Positions 17,208 to 24,985 of a stretch of 64,000 bases of DNA are shown piece after piece; within the stretch, counting starts at the first letter, position 1, and the number at the start of each line of letters is the position of its first letter. The stretch is from assembly GCF_900107815.1 (NCBI RefSeq), contig NZ_FNRK01000004.1:1-64000 (forward strand). The letters run 5' to 3'. Both the position numbers and the translations under genes were made by a program. This DNA is from Eubacterium aggregans. Lineage in GTDB: Bacteria > Bacillota > Clostridia > Eubacteriales > Eubacteriaceae. Below the pieces are notes generated by a model. That model ran no database searches, had not been told where the DNA came from, and saw only the letters and a list, made by a program, of their open reading frames with translations.

Positions 17208-18767
17208 CTACTCTAACAGGAGAAGGGCATAGTACTTGATAACCTCTCCCCTTTCCTTCAGGGTTTTTAAGGTCTCACCCACCGCTGAGACGGTGGCGAA
17301 AACGTCGATGCCGGAGCCCTCCATGGATGGCCGGCTGTGCTTATGGTTGGTACAGGGCTTCGATAAATCGCAGCTTGGGCAGATGCTGCAGGGGCCAGCC
17401 CAATAGATGAAGGCCTTGTAATACCCGGCTTTAAAGGCGGCAGTTTCCGCCGCCAGGCATTGCCGCTGAAAATCCCCGGTGGGAGGCTCGCCCTTTAAGA
17501 GCAAGGCCCGGGTGTAGGTGTTAATGAGGCTCTCAGTTTCCTCTGGGCTGTGCTCGTGGTTCCGGCTGCAATGTTTTTTGTCGTAGGAATCGCAGCCGAA
17601 GCGGCATTTATTTTGGGCAAAGTCCGTGACCACCACATCGGCTGGGTCAAAGGGCATGGCCTCGGCAAAACCCAGGGAGCGGATCACTGGAATAAGCTGG
17701 GCTACGGGGTCCAGGGCCAGGGCATCCAGGGTTTGGCTTTCGGCCGAGGCAAAGACGATACTGGTATCGGAATCCAGGGGGGTTAGGCCAGTGGTGGCTA
17801 AACCCAGGTCTTTAAGGGCTTGGGTGACCCAGGTGCTGTCGTAGGCCCGGCCGTTGTAGGTGTTCACCAGCATGTTGATGTCGGACAGCCGGGATTTGGT
17901 TTCCCAATGGTCAGTGTAGAAATCGTGGAGGAGCATCAGCCCCCTCTCGGTCAGATGGGCGGCGGCATTCTTTAGGACCAGGGCCATTTCAGCCTCGCTG
18001 TAGGCATGGACGATATTGGAGAGGATGATGAGATCGTAGTGGGCATCATCCTGCCAGGAGTCCTCTAAAATATTCTGCTCCCCATAGTCAATTCGCCGGG
18101 AGATATCCAGGGGATAGGTCTCCACCAGGGTGCGGGTGTGGGGGAGAATCTGGCGAATATCCAGGAGGGTGGCCTGGGCCTGGGGGTAGGCCGCCAGAAG
18201 GCTGGTGGTAAATCCACCGCTGCCGGCCCCCACATCCAGAATTCTGGCATTTGGGGGGATGGCCTGGCCCAAAAGGGGCAGGATTTCCGGCATCTTCAGG
18301 CTGATGACGGCGTCCATGGCCTTGAGGTAATCCAGACGCCGGGCTTCCATTTCCGCCTCAGAAACGGTGGCGGTGGGAAAATGGGTGCGGGTCCCGGCGG
18401 CCAGGACATCGTTAAGGGTGGACCAATCCCCCTGGAGGTCTTCCCGCCAGCGGATATTGCCTCCTTGGTACAGGGGCCGGCCTACAACCAGATAATCCGA
18501 GGAGAGCTGGGTGTTGTACCAGGTGTCCTCATAGCAATCCACCAAATCCAGGGATTTTAGGAGCTTTAGGAATCGAAGGAGGGCGCCTTCGTCCAAATTC
18601 AAGCCCTCAGCCATGTCCGCCGTGGTGGCATTGGGGCTGCGGTCTAAAAAGTCAAAAAGCCCTAAATTTAGGGCGGTGAATAGGGTGTCGGAATACCAGT
18701 AGGCGGTGGCCAAATCCTCGAGATACTGACCGCCGCTGGTATTGGGATCGTACTTAAGCCAGGCCAT
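17208..18767 (-). CDS. bzaC: BzaC, SAM-dependent methyltransferase of benzimidazole pathway
   Basis: A 519-residue protein. The N-terminal part is a winged-helix dimerisation region (about 20-100) and a class I methyltransferase domain with the SAM-binding motif ILDVGAGSGGF (about 178-188), as in plant-type O-methyltransferases. The C-terminal ~150 residues are cysteine-rich (CRFGCDSYDKKHC, CSICPSCDLSKPC) and resemble the DUF2284 metal-binding domain. BzaC methylates 5-hydroxybenzimidazole to 5-methoxybenzimidazole. The ATG at 18767 overlaps the end of cobT by 14 bases, implying translational coupling; an upstream TTG at 18788 is less likely. The role of the cysteine-rich tail is unknown. Confidence 0.9.
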   Translation of the reverse strand: MAWLKYDPNTSGGQYLEDLATAYWYSDTLFTALNLGLFDFLDRSPNATTADMAEGLNLDEGALLRFLKLLKSLDLVDCYEDTWYNTQLSSDYLVVGRPLYQGGNIRWREDLQGDWSTLNDVLAAGTRTHFPTATVSEAEMEARRLDYLKAMDAVISLKMPEILPLLGQAIPPNARILDVGAGSGGFTTSLLAAYPQAQATLLDIRQILPHTRTLVETYPLDISRRIDYGEQNILEDSWQDDAHYDLIILSNIVHAYSEAEMALVLKNAAAHLTERGLMLLHDFYTDHWETKSRLSDINMLVNTYNGRAYDSTWVTQALKDLGLATTGLTPLDSDTSIVFASAESQTLDALALDPVAQLIPVIRSLGFAEAMPFDPADVVVTDFAQNKCRFGCDSYDKKHCSRNHEHSPEETESLINTYTRALLLKGEPPTGDFQRQCLAAETAAFKAGYYKAFIYWAGPCSICPSCDLSKPCTNHKHSRPSMEGSGIDVFATVSAVGETLKTLKERGEVIKYYALLLLE

Positions 18768-19830
18768 TGGTGACGGAGGCCTCTTCAAAGGTGAGCATAT
18801 CGTTCATGCACCGGGCGGCGCACTCCACCAGATGCATGGCCACAGCGGCCCCGGTTCCTTCCCCCAAACGGAAGTCTAGGTTTAAGAGGGGACGCATCCC
18901 CAGGGTTTGCCACATCATTTGATGGCCAGGCTCCTGGGACTGGTGGGAGGCGATCATGTAGTTGGCGGCACCCGGGCAAAGCCCCTTGGCGATGAGGGCC
19001 CCAGCGGTGGAAATGAAACCATCCACCACCACCGGGGTCTGGTTAACCGCCGCTCCCAAAATCATCCCGGCGATGCCGGCGATGTCGTATCCGCCAATTT
19101 TCATCAGCACGTCCAGGGCATCGGCGGGGTTGGGATCGTTGATGCGGATGGCATCCTTGATGACCTGGATTTTGTTCAGAAGGCCGGCGTTATCCACGCC
19201 GGTGCCCCGGCCGGTCACGGCGGTGACGGGGTATTCCCCCATAACGGCTAAAATAGCAGCACTGGGGGTGGTATTCCCGATGCCGAGGTCCCCGGTTCCC
19301 AGGAGGTTCACCCCTTCGCTGTTGATCAGATCGTCTGCTACCCGGGCCCCTGCTTCTAAAGCGGCAATGGCCTGTTCTTTTGTCATGGCCGGACCCTTTC
19401 GCATATTGTTGCTCCCGTGGGCGATTTTACAGTCGATGACGGCACCAGAAGCCACTAAATCGGGCATATCGGGAATGACCCCCATGTCAACGAGACGGAC
19501 CTCCGCCCCGCTGGCTTTACCGAGGACGTTGACACCAGCGCCTCCGGCTACGATGTTTTTGACCATTTCCATGGTGACTTCCTGGGGAAAGGCAGAGACG
19601 CCTTCTTCGGCAACGCCGTGGTCGGCGGCCATGGTGAGGATGACCTTTTTGTCCACCACGGGGTGGATGGTCCGGGTCATTCCCGCCAGCTTGACCCCCA
19701 GGGTAAGGACCTGGCCCAGGCTCCAGGGGGGAATGGCCAGCTCCTCCACATGGGCGGCGGCTTTAGCTTCCCACTCCGGGTCAGCGGGCTGGGTGTGATC
19801 GAGGATATAATCTAAGGTTAGAGTTGACAT
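18754..19830 (-). CDS. cobT: Nicotinate-nucleotide--DMB phosphoribosyltransferase
   Basis: A 358-residue enzyme that transfers phosphoribose from nicotinate mononucleotide to the lower-ligand base, making alpha-ribazole phosphate for cobalamin assembly. Typical motifs are seen: MAADHGVAEEGVSAFP (about residues 68-83), GAGVNVL, GTGDLGIGNTTPSAA and the C-terminal LRLGEGTGAA-like RLGEGTGAAVAMHL with the catalytic glutamate. Length is normal. Its place inside the bza operon fits activation of the newly made base. It is separated from bzaB by an unusual ~306-base structured spacer, whereas every later junction is tight or overlapping. GGAGAAACCACT precedes the ATG. Confidence 0.96.
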   Translation of the reverse strand: MSTLTLDYILDHTQPADPEWEAKAAAHVEELAIPPWSLGQVLTLGVKLAGMTRTIHPVVDKKVILTMAADHGVAEEGVSAFPQEVTMEMVKNIVAGGAGVNVLGKASGAEVRLVDMGVIPDMPDLVASGAVIDCKIAHGSNNMRKGPAMTKEQAIAALEAGARVADDLINSEGVNLLGTGDLGIGNTTPSAAILAVMGEYPVTAVTGRGTGVDNAGLLNKIQVIKDAIRINDPNPADALDVLMKIGGYDIAGIAGMILGAAVNQTPVVVDGFISTAGALIAKGLCPGAANYMIASHQSQEPGHQMMWQTLGMRPLLNLDFRLGEGTGAAVAMHLVECAARCMNDMLTFEEASVTNGLA

Positions 19831-19862
19831 AGTGGTTTCTCCGATTTTGAATTTGTAGAAAG

Positions 19863-19898
19863 GGGACGGCTGTTCGCGGATTGTATAACAGTCTTGCT
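19863..19898 (+). repeat. 36-base dispersed repeat, copy 1
   Basis: GGGACGGCTGTTCGC then GATTGTATAACAGTC then TGCT, with two mismatches to the copy at 27279-27314. GGCTGTT and AACAGTC inside can pair. Confidence 0.75.
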
Positions 19899-19922
19899 AC
19901 CCCAGCAGTGGTGGTGTAGCAC

Positions 19923-20118
19923 GGGAGGGGCAGCCGTTTAGAAGATTCGCTTCAGACCCCTGGCGCTGACGAACACAGTGTAACACCTCAGTCGTCAGGG
20001 CGCAAACCCTTTGGGTTTGATGTGGTTGTAGGCTGGTTGATGGTGCGGCTCTCAAAGCGTTGTAATGCACTGCCCGCAGGGGACCACTCCGCTCACGTAT
20101 CTAAACGGCGGCCCTCCC
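19923..20118. repeat. Inverted-repeat-bounded element
   Basis: GGGAGGGGCAGCCGTTTAGA (19923-19942) is matched in inverted orientation by TCTAAACGGCGGCCCTCCC (20100-20118) with one gap and one mismatch. No transposase is present, so a miniature element or RNA closing stem are both possible. Confidence 0.6.
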
Positions 20119-20136
20119 TTTCCCCTAGTTGTGTGA

Positions 20137-21423
20137 TTAATTAATGCCGAAAAACTCTGCGGCAACATCCGCCGGGCACTTGGCATCATTACAGGCGGCG
20201 CAGTGGTCGCTGTGGGGCTGGGCGGCCATCTTTTCCCGGACAATTTCAGGTTCCAGGCTATTGGCGATTTGGGCTTCGGTGTCCCGGGCTACCCGAGCCT
20301 TGGACATGGCCAGGGAGCGTTCCCAGCTTTTGCCGCCCCGACGGAGCATATTGGCACAGTCGGCGGCGATTTTGGTGGAGCGGACGCCCATTTTGACATC
20401 CTCTTCGTTGGGCAGGCCCAAATGTTCCGCAGGGGTGAGGTAGCACAGGAAGTCGGCACCGTACATCCCGGCAAAGGCACCGCCGATGGCACCGGTGATG
20501 TTGTCGTAGCCTGGAGCGATGTCGGTGGCCAGGAAGCCCAGGATGTAGAAGGGAACGCCGTAGCACAGGCGTTTTTGCATCTGCATGGTGGTGCGGATTT
20601 GGTTCAGCGGCACATGGCCCGGGCCTTCAATCATGACCTGGACCCCGGCTTCTAAGGCACGTTTGGTCAGCTCGCCCTGGACCATGAGGCCTGTCATCTG
20701 GGCGGCATCCAGGGAGTCGGCGTTGCAGCCGGGGCGGATGGCATCCCCGATGGAGAGGACGGTGTCTGTGGCCTTGAGGATTTCAAGGAGCCGATCGAAT
20801 TGTTCATAAAGGGGATTTTCCTTTTCGTTGTGGAACATCCAGGCGGTGAGGAAGGAGCCCCCACGGCTGACCACATCAGTAACCCGGCCGGTTTTCTTCA
20901 AGGCGTTCAATACCTGCCAGTTGAGGGCAGAGTGGACGGCCATAAAGTCCATCCCTTCCTGACATTGCTTTTCCACAACGGCAAAGAGATCGTCGGCGGT
21001 CATATCCACCATGGCACCGTTGCGTTCGATGGCTTCGACGCTGGCTTGGTAAATGGGCACACAGCCAGCAGCGATGTTGGAAACCGCCAGGGACTGCTTA
21101 CGCATGGCGTCGATATCGTCGCCGGTGGACAGATCCATAAAGGCGTGGGCACCGCATTCTTCTAACATTCTAAGCTTTCGGGCTTCCATTTCCATATCAT
21201 TACGGTCCGAGGAGGTTCCCATAAGGCCGTTAACTTTCACATCCATGCCGTGACCGATGCCACAGATTTTTTCCCGATCCCGGTAACGGTTTTTAGGGAT
21301 GACGATGTGTCCTTTGGACACACCCTCCCGGACAAATTCCGGGGTGACCCCTTCCATTAAGGCGACCTTTTCCATTTCTTCTGTAATTTTGCCAGCACGG
21401 GCTTGTAATAATTGTGTCGTCAT
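20137..21423 (-). CDS. bzaB: BzaB, ThiC-like hydroxybenzimidazole synthase component
   Basis: A 428-residue paralogue of the thiamine enzyme ThiC. ThiC-family signatures include MVDMTADDLF, SRGGSFLTAWM, SIGDAIRPGCNADS and EGPGHVPLNQI, and the C-terminal radical SAM cluster motif CAACNDAKC (C-x2-C-x4-C). In the established pathway BzaA and BzaB together convert AIR to 5-hydroxybenzimidazole. Adjacent placement with a second ThiC-like gene under a cobalamin, not TPP, riboswitch separates it from true ThiC. GAGGAGAAACCACA precedes the ATG, 13 bases after bzaA. The first-versus-second naming follows the known gene order. Confidence 0.9.
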   Translation of the reverse strand: MTTQLLQARAGKITEEMEKVALMEGVTPEFVREGVSKGHIVIPKNRYRDREKICGIGHGMDVKVNGLMGTSSDRNDMEMEARKLRMLEECGAHAFMDLSTGDDIDAMRKQSLAVSNIAAGCVPIYQASVEAIERNGAMVDMTADDLFAVVEKQCQEGMDFMAVHSALNWQVLNALKKTGRVTDVVSRGGSFLTAWMFHNEKENPLYEQFDRLLEILKATDTVLSIGDAIRPGCNADSLDAAQMTGLMVQGELTKRALEAGVQVMIEGPGHVPLNQIRTTMQMQKRLCYGVPFYILGFLATDIAPGYDNITGAIGGAFAGMYGADFLCYLTPAEHLGLPNEEDVKMGVRSTKIAADCANMLRRGGKSWERSLAMSKARVARDTEAQIANSLEPEIVREKMAAQPHSDHCAACNDAKCPADVAAEFFGIN

Positions 21424-21436
21424 TGTGGTTTCTCCT

Positions 21437-22723
21437 CTATGCTTCTGCTCTTAAATACTTTTCAACAATCCGCATGGCGCAGTATTTCCCGCACATGGTA
21501 CATTCTGAGGTGAAGGAGGTACTGCGTTCCCGCCACATCCGTTCGGCGGTTTCAGGATCGATGGACAGCTCAAACTGGCGGGGGAAGTTCATTTCCCGAC
21601 GGGCCACGGACATTTCCTTATCCCAGGCCAGTGCCGATGGCAGGCGCTTGGCCACGTCTCCTGCATGGGCGGCGATGCGGGAGGCCATGACGCCCTGGTA
21701 GACATCATCCACACTGGGCATCCCGATGTGCTCTGCGGGGGTGACGTAACACAGGAAATCGGCACCGGCGTAGGCCGCCGCAGCACCACCGATGGCAGAG
21801 GTAATATGATCGAAGCCAGCAGCAGCGTCCGTTGGCAGGCAGCCAAAGACGAAATAAGGAGCACCGTGGCAAAGCTTCTTTTCCAGCTGGACGGTACAGG
21901 CGATTTCATCCAGGGCGACGTGGCCAGGTCCTTTGACCATGACCTGAACACCAGCTTCCCGGGCACGGCGGACCAGGGTACCGATTAAGACCAGCTCTTC
22001 CACCTGGGCGGCGTCCAGGGAATCGGCGACGGCGCCGGGGCGCATGCCATCGGCAAAGGACAGCACCACATCGTATTTATGGCAGATTTCAACGATACGG
22101 TCAAAATCCGTGTACATGGGATTTTCGGTGTTATTGTGAATCATCCAGCCGATTAAGTGGCTGCCGCCATAGCTCACCAGAGGATCGATTCGGCCTTCTT
22201 CTTTAGCCCGATGGATGATTTGCAGAGTGGTGGCCGGGTGCATAGCCAGGAAGCTGACACCCTGGGCGGCCTGACGTTCAATCATTTCAAACATATCCTC
22301 GGGGGTCATATCCAGGGCGGTACCGTATTTTTTGGCGGTTTCGGCCAGGGTTTCGTACATGGGCAGAGTCCCCACCGGGCGGTCCACGGTGGCGAGCACC
22401 TTCTCCCGCATTTCTTCAATGGGTCCGCGGACAGAAAGATCCATAATGGTATCGGCTTTGGCGGCGATGGCGGCTTCAATCTTGGCCATTTCACCCTCGA
22501 TGGTGTCGGTGTCTTCGTACATCCCCACACTGGCGGATACCTTGGTGGTCATGCCACGGCCAACCCCCACAGGGTTGATGTTCGGCCGAGGACTGTGGAG
22601 GATGACGATGGTGCCATCAGCCACCCCCTGGCGAACAAATTCCGGGGAAATACCTTCCTTCTCGGCAACGGCTTTCATTTCGTCGGTGATAATACCGGCT
22701 CTCGCTTGTTCCAGTAATGTCAT
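21437..22723 (-). CDS. bzaA: BzaA, ThiC-like hydroxybenzimidazole synthase component
   Basis: A 428-residue ThiC paralogue and first gene of the operon. The open frame runs upstream through the terminator and riboswitch, but the real start is the ATG at 22723 (MTLLEQARAGIITDEM), preceded by AAAGGAGATTTGATC. Family motifs are present (ALDMTPEDMFEMIERQA, SYGGSHLIGWM, SFADGMRPGAVADS, KGPGHVALDEI). The C-terminal cysteine motif reads CTMCGKYC, C-x2-C-x3-C, one residue shorter than the C-x2-C-x4-C of BzaB and ThiC. With BzaB it makes 5-hydroxybenzimidazole from AIR. Regulated by the cobalamin riboswitch and terminator just upstream. Confidence 0.9.
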   Translation of the reverse strand: MTLLEQARAGIITDEMKAVAEKEGISPEFVRQGVADGTIVILHSPRPNINPVGVGRGMTTKVSASVGMYEDTDTIEGEMAKIEAAIAAKADTIMDLSVRGPIEEMREKVLATVDRPVGTLPMYETLAETAKKYGTALDMTPEDMFEMIERQAAQGVSFLAMHPATTLQIIHRAKEEGRIDPLVSYGGSHLIGWMIHNNTENPMYTDFDRIVEICHKYDVVLSFADGMRPGAVADSLDAAQVEELVLIGTLVRRAREAGVQVMVKGPGHVALDEIACTVQLEKKLCHGAPYFVFGCLPTDAAAGFDHITSAIGGAAAAYAGADFLCYVTPAEHIGMPSVDDVYQGVMASRIAAHAGDVAKRLPSALAWDKEMSVARREMNFPRQFELSIDPETAERMWRERSTSFTSECTMCGKYCAMRIVEKYLRAEA

Positions 22724-22759
22724 GATCAAATCTCCTTTGGCTTTGTGGTCTGTCCGAAC

Positions 22760-22815
22760 AAAAAAACGGTAAAGTCCATAACAGATCCTCTTGAATCTGC
22801 TATGGACTTTACCGT
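22760..22815 (-). terminator. Riboswitch-controlled terminator before bzaA
   Basis: Read on the minus strand: ACGGTAAAGTCCATAGCAGAT pairs with its complement ending in ATGGACTTTACCGT, followed by TTTTTTT. It lies between the riboswitch and the bzaA ribosome site and is the expression platform. Confidence 0.9.
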
Positions 22816-22826
22816 CGCCCATGCAT

Positions 22827-22997
22827 CGTGGTTCATCAGGCAGGTCTCCTGGCTTACGGAATGACTCGAAGGACGCCTTCCCATCATCGATTTTTTGATG
22901 ACAGTGACATTTTGTCCAACAATACCGCTTACAGTGATGGGTTCGCCCGGGATTCTAACCCGGTTCCCTATTCTCCCTTTCGGGCACCTGAAACACG
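22827..22997 (-). ncRNA. Cobalamin riboswitch of the bza operon
   Basis: On the minus strand all core boxes are present: AGGGAACCGGGTTAGAATCC, ATCACTGTAAGCGG, a peripheral stem region, then AGTCATTCCG and GTAAGCCAGGAGACCTGCC. The ends CGTGTTTCAGG and CCTGATGAACCACG can pair. Full-length (~170 bases) and canonical, unlike the two other loci here. Expected to stop bza transcription when adenosylcobalamin is plentiful. Confidence 0.95.
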
Positions 22998-23017
22998 TTG
23001 ACTATTCATTTGTCTTT

Positions 23018-23046
23018 AGTATAGGCAATCCTGGGGGATTGTGCAA
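23018..23046 (-). promoter_or_regulatory. Promoter of the bza operon
   Basis: On the minus strand TTGCAC (23046-23041), a 17-base spacer, and TATACT (23023-23018). Transcription would begin just before the riboswitch. Confidence 0.75.
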
Positions 23047-23156
23047 GGCTTTTTTCAAAATTGAAAAAATGAAAATAATGTAAAAGAGCGCAGAAGGGGT
23101 AAAAACCGGGCTGTTCATCCAGCTGGTTTTGTGGTAGGATTTGAAAATAAATTGGA

Positions 23157-24557
23157 ATGAAAGGGAATGAAAATAAAGTAAATATGCAAAAAAATGAAAA
23201 CAGCTGGGATTTAACCCAAAGAAAGCATTACCTTTTTCATCTGACCTGGCCCATTTTCGTGGAGCTTTTTCTCCAAATGCTGGTGGGGAATGTGGATCAA
23301 ATGATGGTGGGCTGGGTATCCCCCAGTGGGGTGGGGGCCATTGGCAATGCCAACCAGATTATCAATTTACTCGTCATTGCCTTTTCCGTCATTTCTATGG
23401 CGGCCACCATTTTAACTACCCAGAGCATGGGTGCGAAGGATTATCATCGGGTGTCCACCATCTACACCGTATCTCTGGTGGTGAATGCCCTTTTCGCCCT
23501 GGTGGTTTCTGTCATCTTGTACCTGGGGGCCCCAACAATTTTCACATGGATGCAGGTGCCGGCTGAGCTCATGGAGGAAACCGTGGCCTATACCCGGATC
23601 ATTGGCAGCGGGCTCATCCTCCAGGGCGTATTCCTCACCTTCTCGGCAATCTTTAAAAGCAATCGTCTGATGATGGAATCCATGGTGGTAGCCGTGGTGA
23701 TGAATGCGGCCAATATCCTGGGGAATTATCTCCTCATTGGCGGTGTGATGACGGGAGAGCCCCTGGGGGTGGCGGGAGCAGCTATTTCCAGCAATATTGC
23801 CAAGGCCATTGGGATGGTCCTGATTATCTGGCTTTTTCAGAAAAAAATCAAGCCCGGATTATCCTTTAAGTCCCTGCGCCCCTTTCCAACCCAGGTTTTA
23901 CGGCGGTTACTCTACATCGGCCTGCCCTCAGGGGGTGAGACGGTGAGCTACAGCTTAAGCCAGGCCGTGACCATGGGGTTTGTCAATTTGTGCGGCGGGG
24001 TGACCATTACCACCCGGGTTTATGCCAATATGTTTGCCATGATTTCCTATCTTTACGCCAATGCTATTTCCCAATCCTCCCAGGTATTGGTGGGTTACGC
24101 CATCGGAGCCCAGGATTATGGCCAGGCGAACCGTCGGGTGTGGCGGACGACCCTGTCTGCCGTGGTGATTTCTTTTAGTATCGCCGCCTTTTTATTTTTA
24201 TTCAGCGATACCATTTTCGGTTTTTTTACCGATGATCCCGCCGTCATTGCCCTGGGGCGTCAAATCCTGTTTATTGATATGTTTTTGGAAATTGGCCGGG
24301 CTATCAATATGACCATGGTCCGGGCTCTGACCGCAGCCAATGATGTTATTTTCCCTATTGCCATCGGTATCGGCAGCCAGTGGTGTATTTCTGTGGTGCT
24401 GTGCTATACCTTTGGCATCATTCTGGGCTGGGGCCTGCCGGGAATTTGGATCGCCATGACCTGCGATGAGGGACTTCGGGGCATTTTATTCATCATCCGG
24501 TGGAAGGGCCGGAAGTGGCAGCGCAAAAGTGAAGCCATCGCCGGGTTTCGCCCTTGA
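23157..24557 (+). CDS. MATE family efflux transporter
   Basis: A 466-residue membrane protein with about twelve hydrophobic segments in two homologous halves, typical of MATE multidrug/metabolite exporters (WPIFVELFLQMLVGNVDQMM at the N-terminus; GLPSGGETVSYSLSQ opening the second half). Cation antiport is expected; substrate unknown. The start is uncertain: the ATG at 23157 and another at 23184 are in frame and neither has a strong ribosome site. It is divergent from the bza operon, and the promoter of the orphan riboswitch overlaps its last codons. A second MATE gene lies at 47419. Confidence 0.88.
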   Translation: MKGNENKVNMQKNENSWDLTQRKHYLFHLTWPIFVELFLQMLVGNVDQMMVGWVSPSGVGAIGNANQIINLLVIAFSVISMAATILTTQSMGAKDYHRVSTIYTVSLVVNALFALVVSVILYLGAPTIFTWMQVPAELMEETVAYTRIIGSGLILQGVFLTFSAIFKSNRLMMESMVVAVVMNAANILGNYLLIGGVMTGEPLGVAGAAISSNIAKAIGMVLIIWLFQKKIKPGLSFKSLRPFPTQVLRRLLYIGLPSGGETVSYSLSQAVTMGFVNLCGGVTITTRVYANMFAMISYLYANAISQSSQVLVGYAIGAQDYGQANRRVWRTTLSAVVISFSIAAFLFLFSDTIFGFFTDDPAVIALGRQILFIDMFLEIGRAINMTMVRALTAANDVIFPIAIGIGSQWCISVVLCYTFGIILGWGLPGIWIAMTCDEGLRGILFIIRWKGRKWQRKSEAIAGFRP

Positions 24558-24582
24558 CAGAAGCCGCCATAATGAGTAGAAT
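24554..24582 (+). promoter_or_regulatory. Promoter of the orphan cobalamin riboswitch
   Basis: Consensus TTGACA (24554-24559), 17 bases, TAGAAT (24577-24582). It overlaps the end of the MATE gene and would start transcription about 15 bases before the aptamer. Confidence 0.75.
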
Positions 24583-24603
24583 GAAGATAATTAAATAGCG
24601 ATT

Positions 24604-24703
24604 GCGAGATGTAGAGGAATGAGTGAAAAACTCAACTGCTCCACTGCAACTGTAAGCCCCGAGCTGGTGAGGGGCGTAATAAGTCAGAAAATTTGAAATC
24701 TCG
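24604..24703 (+). ncRNA. Short cobalamin riboswitch without obvious target gene
   Basis: Closing stem GCGAGAT (24604-24610) with ATCTCG (24698-24703). Inside are GAGGAAT, GAGTGAAAAACTC, CCACTGCAACTGTAAGC, a CCCC/GGGG hairpin and AAGTCAG, matching the cobalamin aptamer core in order. It is a compact version (~100 bases) without the large peripheral arm. The next gene, a leucine-rich-repeat protein, starts 283 bases downstream. Confidence 0.8.
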
Positions 24704-24946
24704 TAGAATCTTTCACCTGTGTCATGTGGAAACGGGATTGGTTTGCTTTTTTTGCTTTATGCAATAACGGTTCTTTGCCATTGGTGGAGGGCTGTTTTTT
24801 TGTGCGTAAGCGAACAGAAGTGTGCAGTCAAAACCGTGCAGGTCCCTTAAAAGCTTGCTTTTATAAGGTCCTGTATGATTTTGACTGCATGCGGCGCAGC
24901 CGCCAACGACTGCGGCAAAGCGGAAGTAGTGACCACTTCTTAAGAA
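24704..24946. other. Non-coding stretch with a large hairpin
   Basis: No convincing gene. It contains TTTTTTT at 24795-24801 without a strong preceding stem, a 67-base hairpin at 24823-24889, and GC-rich palindromic fragments after it. It may be the regulated transcript of the riboswitch or the remnant of a lost gene. Confidence 0.5.
24823..24889. repeat. 67-base near-perfect hairpin
   Basis: TGCAGTCAAAA pairs with TTTTGACTGCA, then GTGCAGG with CCTGTAT (with G-U pairs), then CCTTAAAAG with CTTTTATAAGG around a TTGC loop. No T-run follows, so it is not an ordinary terminator. Confidence 0.7.
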
Positions 24947-24985
24947 ATGGCAAAATATAGCATAAAAACCATGGAAGGAATCGGT

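Larger units (their letters stand above)
19831..20136. other. Structured non-coding spacer within the bza operon
   Basis: No credible gene is present. The stretch holds a 36-base sequence repeated at 27279 (19863-19898), an imperfect 20-base inverted repeat flanking the middle (19923-19942 with 20100-20118), a hairpin CTGACGA/TCGTCAG (19966-19998) and a smaller AAACCC/GGGTTT stem. It looks like an inserted palindromic repeat element or a structured RNA inside the operon transcript. Confidence 0.6.

Noticed and set aside
19831-20136. Second promoter for cobT-bzaCDE inside the spacer
   Set aside because: A minus-strand TTGCGC-17-TACACT can be read, but the -35 matches only three positions and it lies within a hairpin.
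20137-22723. Reading the two ThiC-like genes as thiamine thiC duplicates
   Set aside because: Their order with cobT, a methyltransferase and two B12-radical SAM genes, and the cobalamin (not TPP) riboswitch, identify them as bzaA and bzaB.
20144-22772. Long plus-strand open frames opposite bzaA and bzaB
   Set aside because: They are antisense shadows of the two ThiC-like genes, created by their codon bias, without ribosome sites.
24724-24960. 78-residue open frame after the orphan riboswitch
   Set aside because: No ribosome site, cysteine- and arginine-rich low-complexity translation, and it runs across a 67-base hairpin. Better read as non-coding.
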